Shown: positions 51,773 to 59,963 of the stretch, one piece after another
Position numbering within the stretch: the first letter of the stretch is position 1
Layout of the letters: every line of letters begins with the position of its first letter
From: Bradyrhizobium sp. S69
GTDB taxonomy: Bacteria; Pseudomonadota; Alphaproteobacteria; Rhizobiales; Xanthobacteraceae
NCBI RefSeq assembly: GCF_009766005.1
Contig: NZ_LMUK01000051.1
Location: 124,001-188,000, forward strand
Direction of reading: 5' to 3'
Length of the DNA stretch: 64,000 bases
The notes under the pieces: generated by a model
Told to the model about the DNA's origin: nothing
Database searches by the model: none
The model's input: only the letters and a program-made list of their open reading frames with translations
Program-made: the position numbers and the translations under genes

Positions 51773-52984
51773 ATGAGTATCGAGTCGTCGTTAACCAAGT
51801 TGCCGCTGCGCCTCAAGCCCGTTCCGGCTACCCGCGTCAAGCTAACGGAGCTTCGCATCGCGAACCTCGCGATTCCACGGGCAGGCGTAGCATACATATA
51901 CGACAGCGTTACGCCCACACTCGCTATACGGGTTACATCAGCGGGCACGCGGTCCTTTGTGGTCGTCAAGAAAATTAATGGTGCGGCTCAGCGAATCACA
52001 CTTGGTCGTTTCCCGAGCCTCCGACTTGATGATGCCCGCCAGACTGCGCGGTCAATAGCTGGTGAAATAGCCAAGGGCCACGATCCCGTCGCGTTGCGGA
52101 GGGAGGCGAAGGCGCGAAAGACAAAGTTGGCCGATCTGTGGCCCTTCTATCTCTCCCATTTGAAGCAACGCAACAGGACGTGGCGGCGCGACGAGGCACG
52201 CTGGACGGCCGACATTGAGCCGGCAATCGGCAATAAGGCATTGGCGGAAATTACTCGCGGCGACTGCCAGACGCTGGTCGATCGAATTGGAACGCAGCAC
52301 CCGATCGCCGCCAATCGAGTTGCCTCGCTAATGTCTGCCTTTTTTAATTTTGCGGTTCGCACTGATCGGCTCGCCGTCAATCCCGCAAAGGGATTAACCA
52401 AATTTCAAGAGACATCTCGATCCCGTGTACTAAATTCCAATGAGCTTGAGAAACTCCTCAGCGCAGTCGAGATAGAAGGGGCACCCTGGGCAAGCGTCTT
52501 CCACATGCTGTTCTTTACAGGAGCTCGCCGGGGCAGCGTCGTCGCCATGCGTTGGGAAGATATCGATCTCGGCACCGCAATCTGGACCATACCGGCGCAG
52601 GTGGCAAAAAACAAAACGGCGACTCCTCTGCCGCTTACCGAACCTGCTCTCAAACTCCTTCAGAAACAGCTGGAGCGCTCTGCTGGCGAGGAATGGGTTT
52701 TCCCTAGCCCGATTGGAAAAGGCCATCTGGTCGGCCTGCCCAAGGCGTGGGCGCGGATACTGCGCCGGGCGGGGATAAAGAACCTTCGTATTCATGACAT
52801 TCGTCGATCAGTCGGCACTGCAATGGCCAGGACCGGAGCAAGCCCACACCTGATTGCAACCGGACTTGGACACCGGAGCATCGCCTCAGCAAAGGCCTAT
52901 GTTCGTCTGGCAGGCGAGGACGCTAGGCAGGCTTTAACCGATGCCGTTGCGTCACTTACCCGGTCGCGGTCGCAAAATGTATAA
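51773..52984 (+). CDS. Tyrosine recombinase/integrase (P4-like)
   Basis: 403 residues. The N-terminal DUF4102-type arm-binding domain (LTELRIANLAIPRAGVAYIYDSVTPTLAIRV...TLGRFPSLRLDDAR) is followed by a core-binding and a catalytic domain with R252 (TGARRGS), K281, H341-x-x-R344 (IHDIRR), H367 (LGHRS) and the nucleophile Y376 (AKAYVRL). All catalytic residues are present. It should integrate and excise the element at the tRNA. It starts 137 bases from the tRNA-Phe fragment, and its stop overlaps the next gene. Confidence 0.93.
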   Translation: MSIESSLTKLPLRLKPVPATRVKLTELRIANLAIPRAGVAYIYDSVTPTLAIRVTSAGTRSFVVVKKINGAAQRITLGRFPSLRLDDARQTARSIAGEIAKGHDPVALRREAKARKTKLADLWPFYLSHLKQRNRTWRRDEARWTADIEPAIGNKALAEITRGDCQTLVDRIGTQHPIAANRVASLMSAFFNFAVRTDRLAVNPAKGLTKFQETSRSRVLNSNELEKLLSAVEIEGAPWASVFHMLFFTGARRGSVVAMRWEDIDLGTAIWTIPAQVAKNKTATPLPLTEPALKLLQKQLERSAGEEWVFPSPIGKGHLVGLPKAWARILRRAGIKNLRIHDIRRSVGTAMARTGASPHLIATGLGHRSIASAKAYVRLAGEDARQALTDAVASLTRSRSQNV

Positions 52985-53441
52985 ATGGAGCGGAGCACCT
53001 GGCTGTGCATCACTTCCCCCAGAAGCTGAGAAGAAGGTGCGAGATCGAATCACGAACATCCTCGAACGCCATGGCATGCCAGAACGATTGGAATTGCTAC
53101 AGGCCCTCGTCGATGAAATCTCCTGGGCCTTCGCGGGCGCCGCACATCAGCTAAGGCGTGAAGGCCGCGGTCGTCCAGTTGACGGTGCCGAAAAACTTTT
53201 GGCCGTGCGAATTCCCCAAGTTTTGAAGGATCGCGGAGTTCAAGGCAATTGGCTCCAAGGGGACAACGGCGAGATCGGGATAGTTTCCGAAATCGAAGCC
53301 GTCGCCCTAGGTGCCCTTCGGCAGTCGCGGGACCAAGAACGACAAACAATGTCCCGTCCTGCCCGCACAAGCGACGCACGGAAATTGTTAGGGAAAGTGT
53401 ACCGCAACGATCCGCTGCCCAAATTCGACCAAAATAATTAA
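52977..53441 (+). CDS. Hypothetical protein of the integrative element
   Basis: 154 residues, start MYKWSGAPGCASLPPEAEKKVRDRITNILERHGMPERLELLQALVDEISWAFAGAA. It overlaps the integrase stop by 8 bases, so it is translated with it. Mostly helical, with a basic middle part (HQLRREGRGRPVDGAEKLLAVRIPQVLKDRGV). No domain is recognised. Position behind the integrase suggests a regulatory or maintenance role in the element, but this is not demonstrated. Confidence 0.65.
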   Translation: MYKWSGAPGCASLPPEAEKKVRDRITNILERHGMPERLELLQALVDEISWAFAGAAHQLRREGRGRPVDGAEKLLAVRIPQVLKDRGVQGNWLQGDNGEIGIVSEIEAVALGALRQSRDQERQTMSRPARTSDARKLLGKVYRNDPLPKFDQNN

Positions 53442-53492
53442 CGTAACAACGCGGGTTTCTAGAGCGTGCTGTAAGCATCGTGGAGGTGATCC

Positions 53493-53750
53493 ATGATGAT
53501 CGGCACAAACTCTCATATGCATTGCAGAGGAGCACGGCCAAGGTTGGCCCCTCGCTCTCTTGAGGAAATCTATAGTCTTCCCGCAAATGCGCTGCTTACG
53601 CCGGCAGAGGCGGCGCTTGTCACCCGGCTGACCGAGTCAGCGCTTTCCGTGAGGCGCTCGAAAGGTCAATGGCCACCTTTTGTGAAGTTCGGACGTCTGG
53701 TTCGCTACGGCCTGGGAGACTTGCTGACGCCACCGAAAACAGGTGCGTAA
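53493..53750 (+). CDS. AlpA-like helix-turn-helix protein (putative excisionase)
   Basis: 85 residues. LLTPAEAALVTRLTESALSVRRSKGQWPPFVKFGRLVRYGLGDLL matches the winged-helix domain of AlpA/excisionase proteins that bend att DNA or activate element genes. It lies 3 bases before the primase-helicase start. The N-terminal 30 residues have no domain; GGAGGTGATCC gives a good ribosome site. The role as excisionase is inferred from the domain and its place between integrase and replication gene. Confidence 0.75.
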   Translation: MMIGTNSHMHCRGARPRLAPRSLEEIYSLPANALLTPAEAALVTRLTESALSVRRSKGQWPPFVKFGRLVRYGLGDLLTPPKTGA

Positions 53751-53753
53751 GCG

Positions 53754-56700
53754 ATGAGCGATCAGGTCGTACCCGCGAGCGCTACCGCGCAGCCCAGGGA
53801 ATTTACCGCCACAGTAACTACTAACCCCGAAGCCGGCGCGAAGCCGACAGCTGCAGTAGAGACCATCGAGATGGCGGCGGATGGTGGCGCCGCAGGAACA
53901 ATCGGCCCTGAGGCCAGCATGGTGCCCGCCACAGCAAGTGGCGGCGCCGGAATTACCGCCACGGTAACAAGCAGTTTTACCGAACCGGCTCAAGTTAGCC
54001 TCGCGACAGCCGCTGAAAAAAACCGAAAGTTTCTCGAACAAGTAGTTGTCTGGCCGGGGGCAAAGGATACTCCCGGCTGGATCAACCTGCATACGCATCT
54101 GAAGAATAACGACCCGGCCAAGAATGGTGGCAAGCCATTCGTTGTCGGTTGGCCGTTCAAGACGCCGCCGGATTTGATCGCTCGCGCGCAGTGGCTGCAC
54201 CAGACCGACGCATTCTTCGACGCGTGGTACTGCACCTCGCAGCAGAGCGAATGCACCACCAACTCCAGCGGAAAGCCCAAGGCGATCCGCCTTCACAAGA
54301 ACGCGACGTGGCTTAAGGCCATCTGGGTCGACGTCGATGTCGGCAACAAGATCGACCCCGCCACCGGGAAGCCCGAGACCAAGCACTACGACACCCCTGC
54401 CGAGGCTTGGGCGGCCGTCAGTGCGTTTCGGAAGAAGGTGGGCCTTCCAGCCCCAAGCGCCGTGGTGAACTCTGGAGGGGGCCTGCACGTCTACTGGATC
54501 GCGTCCCAGCCGCTCACGCCGGCCAAGTGGCGCCCCTATGCCGAGGGGCTGAAGGCGCTCCTGCTTCAAGAGGGTGTGAAGTGTGACGCCGGCCTGACGA
54601 CGGACGACGTGCGCATTCTTCGAGTGCCGGGCACGATGAACCACAAGTATGATCCGCCTCGTCCTGTTGTCCTGCTGCATCTCGGTAAGATGTATGACTT
54701 CGGGACCCACTTGCTGTTCCTGACGGGCCATAGAATGACGTTGGCGGCGGCTGCGCAGCCCGCCCAACGAGACGTAATGGAGCCCGCCGACTGGAGCGCA
54801 CCAGACCCAGCCTTCGCAGAGCTAAACCCATCCGACGCGTTGGCGGCCGGCATGACGCCGGCCGGCGCGTTCCTGATCGACCCAACTCCAGTGTTCGAGC
54901 AATGCGGCTTCCTGCGAGACGCGCGCGACACAGGCGGCAAGGACTTTGATAATCCCCTGTGGAATATCTCCGTGCTCTGCACGGCTTTCATGGAGGACGG
55001 CAACGCGCTCGCTCACGAAATATCTCGACATCATCCGACCTATGTCGCTACCGACACACAAGCGCTCTTCGATCGGAAAATGGCTGACCGTGCTGACCGA
55101 GGAGTTGGATATCCAAGCTGCGCAACCATTGCCGGCCTAGGCAGCAAATCATGCGCGTTATGCCCGCTCTTCTCTAAAGGGAAGTCACCGCTCAATATCA
55201 GGCGAGTTTTTACCGCCACGGTAACCGCGGACGTTCTTCACCCAAACGCCGAGTTGAAGAGAATGTTTCATGATGAGCCCCTTAGCGATGTTTTAGTTGC
55301 CATGAATAAAATCTTCGCAGTGGTCAAATACGGGGATCAGATCCTCATCGCCAACATTATCGCAAAGCACGTCGAATTCTTCGGTGAACCTGAATTTCAC
55401 AAGATGATGGCAAATCTGACGATCCCCACAACGAACGGGGGAACAACGACGCTTAGCCGCGTTTGGTTCAGGTGGCCCGATCGTCGACAATATATAGGAA
55501 AGGGTGTCGTGTTTGAGCCCGGCGGCCCTCTGGATGTCAGAGACGACATGCTCAACATATTTCGCGGGCTGGCAATCGATCCCACGCCAGGAGACTGGTC
55601 GTTAATGAAGGCTCACATTCTTAATGTCCTTTGCTCCGGCCAAGAGAATCTGTTCGAATACTTGCTTAAATGGATGGCCTGGGGCGTGCAGAGACTGGAT
55701 GAACAAATCGGAGTGGCGGTCGCGCTCCTTGGAGATCAGGGCGCCGGCAAGGGCATCTTCGTGCGCACTTACGGAAGCTTCTTTGGCGATCATTTTGCGC
55801 ACGTCGCCAATGGCGACCAACTAATCGGCCGCTTCAACGCAACGATAGGAAAGTCTTGCCTTGTCTTCCTGGATGAGGCGGTCTGGGCCGGCGACAAAAA
55901 AGGTGAAGCAGTATTGAAGGCCCTCATTACGGAGCCCAGTCTTCAGCTTGAAGCGAAATTTCGGGATCCTATCAAGGTCATCAACAGGCTTCGTATCATA
56001 ATAGCGTCAAACAACGAATGGGCTGTCCCCACGGGTATCGGCGACCGGCGTTGGGTTATCCTCAATGTCGCTAATGACTACGCTGGAACATCGCACGCAG
56101 CATACTTCGATGCGCTAGGCTCTGAGATCGCCAACGGCGGCGCGGCCGCGATGCTTCACGATTTGCTCAACACGGACCTGAGCACCTTCAACGTCCGAGC
56201 AATACCACGCACTGCGGCAAAAGCTCAGCAGCAAGCCTTGTCATTGCCCTCGATTGAATCTTGGCTGTTTCAGGTTCTCCAGGAAGGTGCCATGGAACAA
56301 CGCAACCCACTGGTCAGGGAAGAGTGGCAGAGGGATGGGTTCATCGTGAGCAAAGACCTTGCCTATTCTGCCTACGAAGAATTTAGCAACAGGCGGCGCG
56401 AGTTTCGCCCAGCTACAAAATCTATGTGGGCGAAGCGGCTCTTCACTCTCTTGGGAAGCTGCATGAGTCAGGCTCGACCAGGCGGCGAAGGTACCAGAAG
56501 GCGGTCCTTCCAATTTAATTCGCTCGACGATTGTCGGCGGGAATTTGCCGCGAAGATCGGTGCTGATTTCGAGTGGGATCCTGAGGAGGTTGTCCAAGGT
56601 GTTGAGCAGGAGCCTGCTCCGCCTCAGACAATTTCATCAAAACCCAAAGCAGCACAATGCTCCGAGCCGGTAATACAATCGCTCTTTACTCACCCTTCAA

Positions 56701-56765
56701 ACGTCGCAGCGATAGCCAAGGACGTCAGTTTGGCTGAGCGCTTCGTTGTAAAGGGTAACCTCTGA
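53754..56765 (+). CDS. Primase-helicase (AEP primase plus SF3/DUF5906 helicase)
   Basis: 1003 residues. Primase part: WVDVDVG near 190-196 (DxD metal motif), SGGGLHVYW near 239 and RVPGTMNHK near 289, the pattern of archaeo-eukaryotic-type primases. Middle: a cysteine cluster (CATIAGLGSKSCALCPLF) likely binding zinc. Helicase part: Walker A LLGDQGAGKGIF near 660, Walker B CLVFLDEAVW near 700, sensor IIIASNNEW and GDRRW near 763, an SF3-type replicative ATPase. It should start replication of the element. Three FTATVT/ITATVT hexapeptides at 17, 67 and 486 are encoded by one palindrome (see findings). Confidence 0.88.
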   Translation: MSDQVVPASATAQPREFTATVTTNPEAGAKPTAAVETIEMAADGGAAGTIGPEASMVPATASGGAGITATVTSSFTEPAQVSLATAAEKNRKFLEQVVVWPGAKDTPGWINLHTHLKNNDPAKNGGKPFVVGWPFKTPPDLIARAQWLHQTDAFFDAWYCTSQQSECTTNSSGKPKAIRLHKNATWLKAIWVDVDVGNKIDPATGKPETKHYDTPAEAWAAVSAFRKKVGLPAPSAVVNSGGGLHVYWIASQPLTPAKWRPYAEGLKALLLQEGVKCDAGLTTDDVRILRVPGTMNHKYDPPRPVVLLHLGKMYDFGTHLLFLTGHRMTLAAAAQPAQRDVMEPADWSAPDPAFAELNPSDALAAGMTPAGAFLIDPTPVFEQCGFLRDARDTGGKDFDNPLWNISVLCTAFMEDGNALAHEISRHHPTYVATDTQALFDRKMADRADRGVGYPSCATIAGLGSKSCALCPLFSKGKSPLNIRRVFTATVTADVLHPNAELKRMFHDEPLSDVLVAMNKIFAVVKYGDQILIANIIAKHVEFFGEPEFHKMMANLTIPTTNGGTTTLSRVWFRWPDRRQYIGKGVVFEPGGPLDVRDDMLNIFRGLAIDPTPGDWSLMKAHILNVLCSGQENLFEYLLKWMAWGVQRLDEQIGVAVALLGDQGAGKGIFVRTYGSFFGDHFAHVANGDQLIGRFNATIGKSCLVFLDEAVWAGDKKGEAVLKALITEPSLQLEAKFRDPIKVINRLRIIIASNNEWAVPTGIGDRRWVILNVANDYAGTSHAAYFDALGSEIANGGAAAMLHDLLNTDLSTFNVRAIPRTAAKAQQQALSLPSIESWLFQVLQEGAMEQRNPLVREEWQRDGFIVSKDLAYSAYEEFSNRRREFRPATKSMWAKRLFTLLGSCMSQARPGGEGTRRRSFQFNSLDDCRREFAAKIGADFEWDPEEVVQGVEQEPAPPQTISSKPKAAQCSEPVIQSLFTHPSNVAAIAKDVSLAERFVVKGNL
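53803..55225. repeat. Three palindromic iterons inside the primase-helicase gene
   Basis: TTACCGCCACGGTAAC occurs at 53953-53968 and 55210-55225; a copy with one G-to-A change and a weaker right half lies at 53803-53818. Each is an inverted repeat TTACCG/CGGTAA with a 3-base centre. The translation is TATVT each time, but the use of the rare valine codon GTA in all copies suggests that the DNA itself is conserved. Confidence 0.6.
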
Positions 56766-57305
56766 ACCCCGTGGCCGTCACGCGGTGCGTCCAGGGCTCT
56801 CTTGCCGGTCCGGTGGCGTTTCCAATGCCCGGGCCAGCTCAACGACTGCGATTGTTGCTTCGGTCCATCATGTCCAGCGTGGCCGCCGCTTTTCTTGCAA
56901 GCCTCCTGCGTTTGAGCAGGCTGCGGCATTTTTAAGGGAAAGAGACCCATTTTTGGCAATGCTGACTGGTTGGACAACTTGGACAGGATGGACCGGCATC
57001 GGATTTGTCGACATCTTCTTGCGTCCAACCGAGAGCGGTAGGATGGCCAAGCCGGCCTTGATGCCTCGCCGGTTGCAGCAACGCGCGTCAGCGCGACGAT
57101 GTCACGTCCCCAGTCGCCGCCTAATCAGACGCCCTCTCCAGGCGCTCAGGGACGAATCGTATTGAGGCAGATGAACGGAGCGGCGGCTGCGTTTCGTCAA
57201 TCACAATCGAGTGAATATTTGCCACTCCATTACGAAATCGCATCAAGGTCGAGCGTACAAGTACATGTGGCGGATGTTGTAGGCCGTCGGCTACCGGAAT
57301 TAGAG
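56766..57305. other. Gap without a convincing gene
   Basis: About 540 bases between the primase-helicase stop and the next gene. Open frames here have no domain, unusual composition and poor start sites. A short run with three near-copies of TTGGACA (56970-56995) is the only structure noticed. It could hold the element's origin, but nothing directly shows that. Confidence 0.5.
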
Positions 57306-57623
57306 ATGATCATGTCGTTTTTAGAAAAATTGGCTCAAGCCCGCGCCGAATTGGAAGCGCGTCAAAAAGACCCTTGGCACACGAAGGTCGAAGCCGCCGT
57401 GTGCGGCAAGGACGCGATCAGCACTGCCGCCTTGCTCGATCTCCTGCGGCAGCCCGCGACTACAGGTACCGCGCGGCGTCTGGCCACGATCATGCGAAGT
57501 CTCAATTTCGTTCCAATCAAATCGCGGCGTCTCATGCCGGGAGGCCGTTGCGGCAACACGGTCACGCGCGGCTGGGCACGCCCTGTCCGGCAGACCAAAG
57601 GTCTCGGCCTCAGGGCGAGCTGA
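57306..57623 (+). CDS. Small winged-helix-like protein of the element
   Basis: About 105 residues from ATG 57306 (57312 is equally possible; upstream frame to 57099 has no domain). KDAISTAALLDLLRQPATTGTARRLATIMRSLNFVPIKSRRLMPGGRCGNTVTRGWARP looks like a helix-turn-helix followed by a basic wing. Similar small proteins accompany phage-type primases in rhizobial elements. A DNA-binding role is likely; no function is proven. Confidence 0.55.
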   Translation: MIMSFLEKLAQARAELEARQKDPWHTKVEAAVCGKDAISTAALLDLLRQPATTGTARRLATIMRSLNFVPIKSRRLMPGGRCGNTVTRGWARPVRQTKGLGLRAS

Positions 57624-57645
57624 TACGGCGCGAACGGAGCACACA

Positions 57646-58125
57646 ATGTCGAAGCCACATCCAGATGTAACCCCAAAGCTAATTGAACGCTTCTTGGCTC
57701 GCGAAGAGACAGCCCTCCCGGATATCTATCTTCCGATGGCGGATGGAGCTGTCCTAGCAGGTGAGGATCTCCCCGGGGCGGATAGTTGCAGCCTCGCATC
57801 TGACGATAAATATGCGTGGGCCCGTACATGTGACGACAACGCATTTCAGCGCTGGACGCAAAGGGGAGAGCTGATTGAAGTCGTCAAGTTCGGAGAATAC
57901 TGGTTCATCAATCTTAGCGACGGCCCTTTTCCTGAAGAAAAATATCAAGCTTTGGTCTTTGCCTTTGATCGACTTCCTATCTGCACCGGCTCCGCGGCAC
58001 AGGCGATGCAACTAGCCGAACATTGCTATCCCGATCCCCGCCCGCCGGTGGCGGGTTGTTGGGCGGACATACGGGTGCTCCTGCGATCTGGCAATCAGAT
58101 GGTATATCGCAAGGTGCAAAGGTAG
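57646..58125 (+). CDS. Hypothetical protein
   Basis: 159 residues, start MSKPHPDVTPKLIERFLAREETALPDIYL. It contains VAVKFGEYWFINLSDGPFPEEKYQALVFAFDRLP-type core (actual: VVKFGEYWFINLSDGPFPEEKYQ) and no recognised domain. Cytoplasmic. It follows the winged-helix gene by 22 bases in the same direction. It may belong to the primase-helicase element, ending just before the tRNA-Lys fragment. Confidence 0.6.
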   Translation: MSKPHPDVTPKLIERFLAREETALPDIYLPMADGAVLAGEDLPGADSCSLASDDKYAWARTCDDNAFQRWTQRGELIEVVKFGEYWFINLSDGPFPEEKYQALVFAFDRLPICTGSAAQAMQLAEHCYPDPRPPVAGCWADIRVLLRSGNQMVYRKVQR

Positions 58126-58248
58126 AACGGCTTCCTCGCGTCAAGCTTTGAATCAGACTGTCCGCCCTCCGCCAGCAGCAGCCGCTAGCGGGGCCGACGA
58201 TCGAACCGTGAAGCGGACCCCGGACGGCGAATTTTGGATTCGCATTGA

Positions 58249-58300
58249 GCCCGTGACTTTTAATCATGGGGTCGTGGGTTCGAGTCCCACCGCGCTCACC
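58249..58300 (+). other. tRNA-Lys (TTT) 3' half, probable att core
   Basis: From CGTGACTTTTAATCATG (a 5-bp anticodon stem with anticodon TTT) through GTGGGTTCGAGTCCCAC (T-arm) to CGCGCTCACCA (acceptor end plus CCA). The D-arm and 5' acceptor are absent. It is a lysine tRNA 3' half like those left by site-specific integration, and it differs from the tRNA-Phe fragment at 51590. A small AAACCC/GGGTTT hairpin with a T-run follows at 58304-58329, like a tRNA terminator. Confidence 0.8.
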
Positions 58301-58336
58301 AAGAAAACCCACTGCCGCAGGGTTTTTTTGAATCCC

Positions 58337-58502
58337 ACTACCCAAGGCACTACCCGGAAAACTCATTTGGGTAGTGTATGGGTAGTTGGTTGCGGGAGAC
58401 CCGGCCGGAAAATAATGAGAAAGGCCAGCTTGGGCGCCTCGGTCGCTGTCGGCCCGATTCCGCGACCGCCCTGCCCTCACTACCCAACACCGTTTGGGTA
58501 GT
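58337..58502. repeat. Six copies of ACTACCC/GGGTAGT beside the tRNA-Lys fragment
   Basis: ACTACCC at 58337, 58349 and 58479; GGGTAGT at 58369, 58380 and 58496. Several extend to TTGGGTAGT. Three are in each orientation. Such clustered short repeats next to a tRNA core resemble arm-type binding sites of a tyrosine integrase. No protein binding is shown. Confidence 0.6.
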
Positions 58503-58651
58503 TGCGGCACCACTCCCAGCGCGCCCCGCTGGTGCCCGCAATTCTCCGACCACCATGGCACCACCGGTCGCCGCGCCAGCTCGCGGGCGGCGCCGGGATG
58601 TCCCGGTGATGCCCCTTGACGGCCAGCCCACATCGGCCCAACCCGGCGCCC

Positions 58652-58825
58652 ATGACCATCCTAGAAACCGTCACCGAGCACCGTTGCGAGGCGCTGACGA
58701 TCAGCGACATCCCGCCGTATCGCTGCACCACCAGCGCCACCGCCGACCGGCGTGGCCGGGCAGTCTGTGCCAGCCATGCCCGTGCCCTGCGCATCCGCTG
58801 GTTTGATGATGGCGCTGATGAGTGA
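58652..58825 (+). CDS. Small Cys/His-containing protein
   Basis: 57 residues, MTILETVTEHRCEALTISDIPPYRCTTSATADRRGRAVCASHARAL. Cys and His spacing (HRC, YRC, CASH) suggests a metal site. Its stop overlaps the start of the next gene by 8 bases, which supports it being a real coupled gene despite its size. No family is recognised. Conserved upstream sequence is lacking. Confidence 0.45.
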   Translation: MTILETVTEHRCEALTISDIPPYRCTTSATADRRGRAVCASHARALRIRWFDDGADE

Positions 58826-59432
58826 ATCCGGCGCCGAATACATCTTGGCCCACGCCCACCGGCTGGTCACGGTGGCGACCCGATGCGCGTTCTCATTCGG
58901 ATCGGCAGATGGATTGAACGACCTGTTGTTGATGCAGGATGACCCGCAAGGCGAATGGCGGCAACCTGTCGCGGTCCTGCATCGCGACGCGGTTATGATG
59001 GCGGTATTGCAGGTGTCGAGTTTGCTCGACCGCAATGATCGGATGCTGAGCCTTCAGGCGGTTCATCGATTCTTGAAGGACGCCAGCGTGGTAGCGGCAC
59101 TTTTGCAGACGCTGGAAGATCGACGCGGACCAGATATTTTCGAACCGTCGCGAACCGAGCTGATCGAAGAGTTCCGGAAAATCTACGGCAAGATTGACTG
59201 GAAGATTCACGGTCGACTTAAACATCTGCGTAACCGAGGAATTGCGCACCTCACGGTCGAAGAGATGATGAAGTCGGTCACTTTTGCTGAACTTCGGACC
59301 TTTGTTGGGATCGTGTCCGGACTGACGGCTACCCTGCAACATCTCTGCCAGACCGATACGGCATTTAGGATCGACATTTCGGATGAATACCGACGGATGG
59401 CGCGCGAGACAATGAGGCGGGCCAACCCATGA
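58818..59432 (+). CDS. HEPN-like protein (AbiU2-type motif), central gene of a coupled cassette
   Basis: 204 residues, helical. LKHLRNRGIAHLT carries RN-x4-H (R138, N139, H144), the same HEPN active-site pattern as the 50593-51282 protein, though the two are otherwise dissimilar in layout. The start ATG 58818 overlaps the preceding gene; the stop overlaps the next gene (ATGA). The three genes are therefore translated together. If active it should be an RNase. The assignment rests on the motif and helix pattern only. Confidence 0.6.
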   Translation: MSESGAEYILAHAHRLVTVATRCAFSFGSADGLNDLLLMQDDPQGEWRQPVAVLHRDAVMMAVLQVSSLLDRNDRMLSLQAVHRFLKDASVVAALLQTLEDRRGPDIFEPSRTELIEEFRKIYGKIDWKIHGRLKHLRNRGIAHLTVEEMMKSVTFAELRTFVGIVSGLTATLQHLCQTDTAFRIDISDEYRRMARETMRRANP

Positions 59433-59932
59433 CGACGGATTTCCTGATCGGTCTGGCAAAAGCCGTCGCCTATCTCCCCGGTGTATTCGCGGCGACGTTC
59501 TTGATCTGGGATCGGTACGTCAAACATAGGCCGATGGCGATCATTGTGGCACGGCCGTTGATGGACGGGAGTGTGCAGATCGTGCCGTTCTTGTTCTTCA
59601 AAAATGCAAGCGATCGGCCTATTCTGGTTTCATGGGACAATGACCGGACAAAGTTGCGCGTCGGGAAGGACCAGTCGGCTCACGCCATCCTGCGCAGTTT
59701 GGGGGATGAGCAGACCGTGGTTTCGCTGGGACCAGAAGCTGAGGCTTATTTGCCGGTATTTAAGCCCAACACCTATGACTTGATTGACCCCCACAACAGA
59801 ATGGAGCTTGAGCTTAAATGGCGATTTGCTCAGCCCCGTTTTTGGATTGCTGAAAGACGTCTCAGAATCTCGCTTCGCAAACGCGATTTAGAGGAAATGA
59901 TCGACGGATTTATGGACGGCTCGCAGAGGTGA
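59429..59932 (+). CDS. Membrane-anchored protein of unknown function, third gene of the cassette
   Basis: 167 residues. A hydrophobic N-terminal segment (FLIGLAKAVAYLPGVFAATFLIW) is followed by a soluble domain with beta-strands (MAIIVARPLMDGSVQIVPFLFFKNASDRPILVSWDNDRTKLRVG). It starts in a 4-base overlap with the HEPN-like gene. It could be a membrane effector or docking partner for the HEPN protein. No domain is recognised. Confidence 0.65.
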   Translation: MTTDFLIGLAKAVAYLPGVFAATFLIWDRYVKHRPMAIIVARPLMDGSVQIVPFLFFKNASDRPILVSWDNDRTKLRVGKDQSAHAILRSLGDEQTVVSLGPEAEAYLPVFKPNTYDLIDPHNRMELELKWRFAQPRFWIAERRLRISLRKRDLEEMIDGFMDGSQR

Positions 59933-59963
59933 TCGCGGTCACTGCGTCGCACGACTGGCCGTT

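Noticed and set aside
56785..57165. Open frame after the primase-helicase
   Set aside because: Unusual Trp/Arg-rich composition, no ribosome site or domain, and the tandem TTGGACA run explains the WTTWTGWTG phrase.
57977..58633. Open frame containing GGTRTHDPMIKSH
   Set aside because: It is the antisense translation of the tRNA-Lys 3' half, a familiar false gene.
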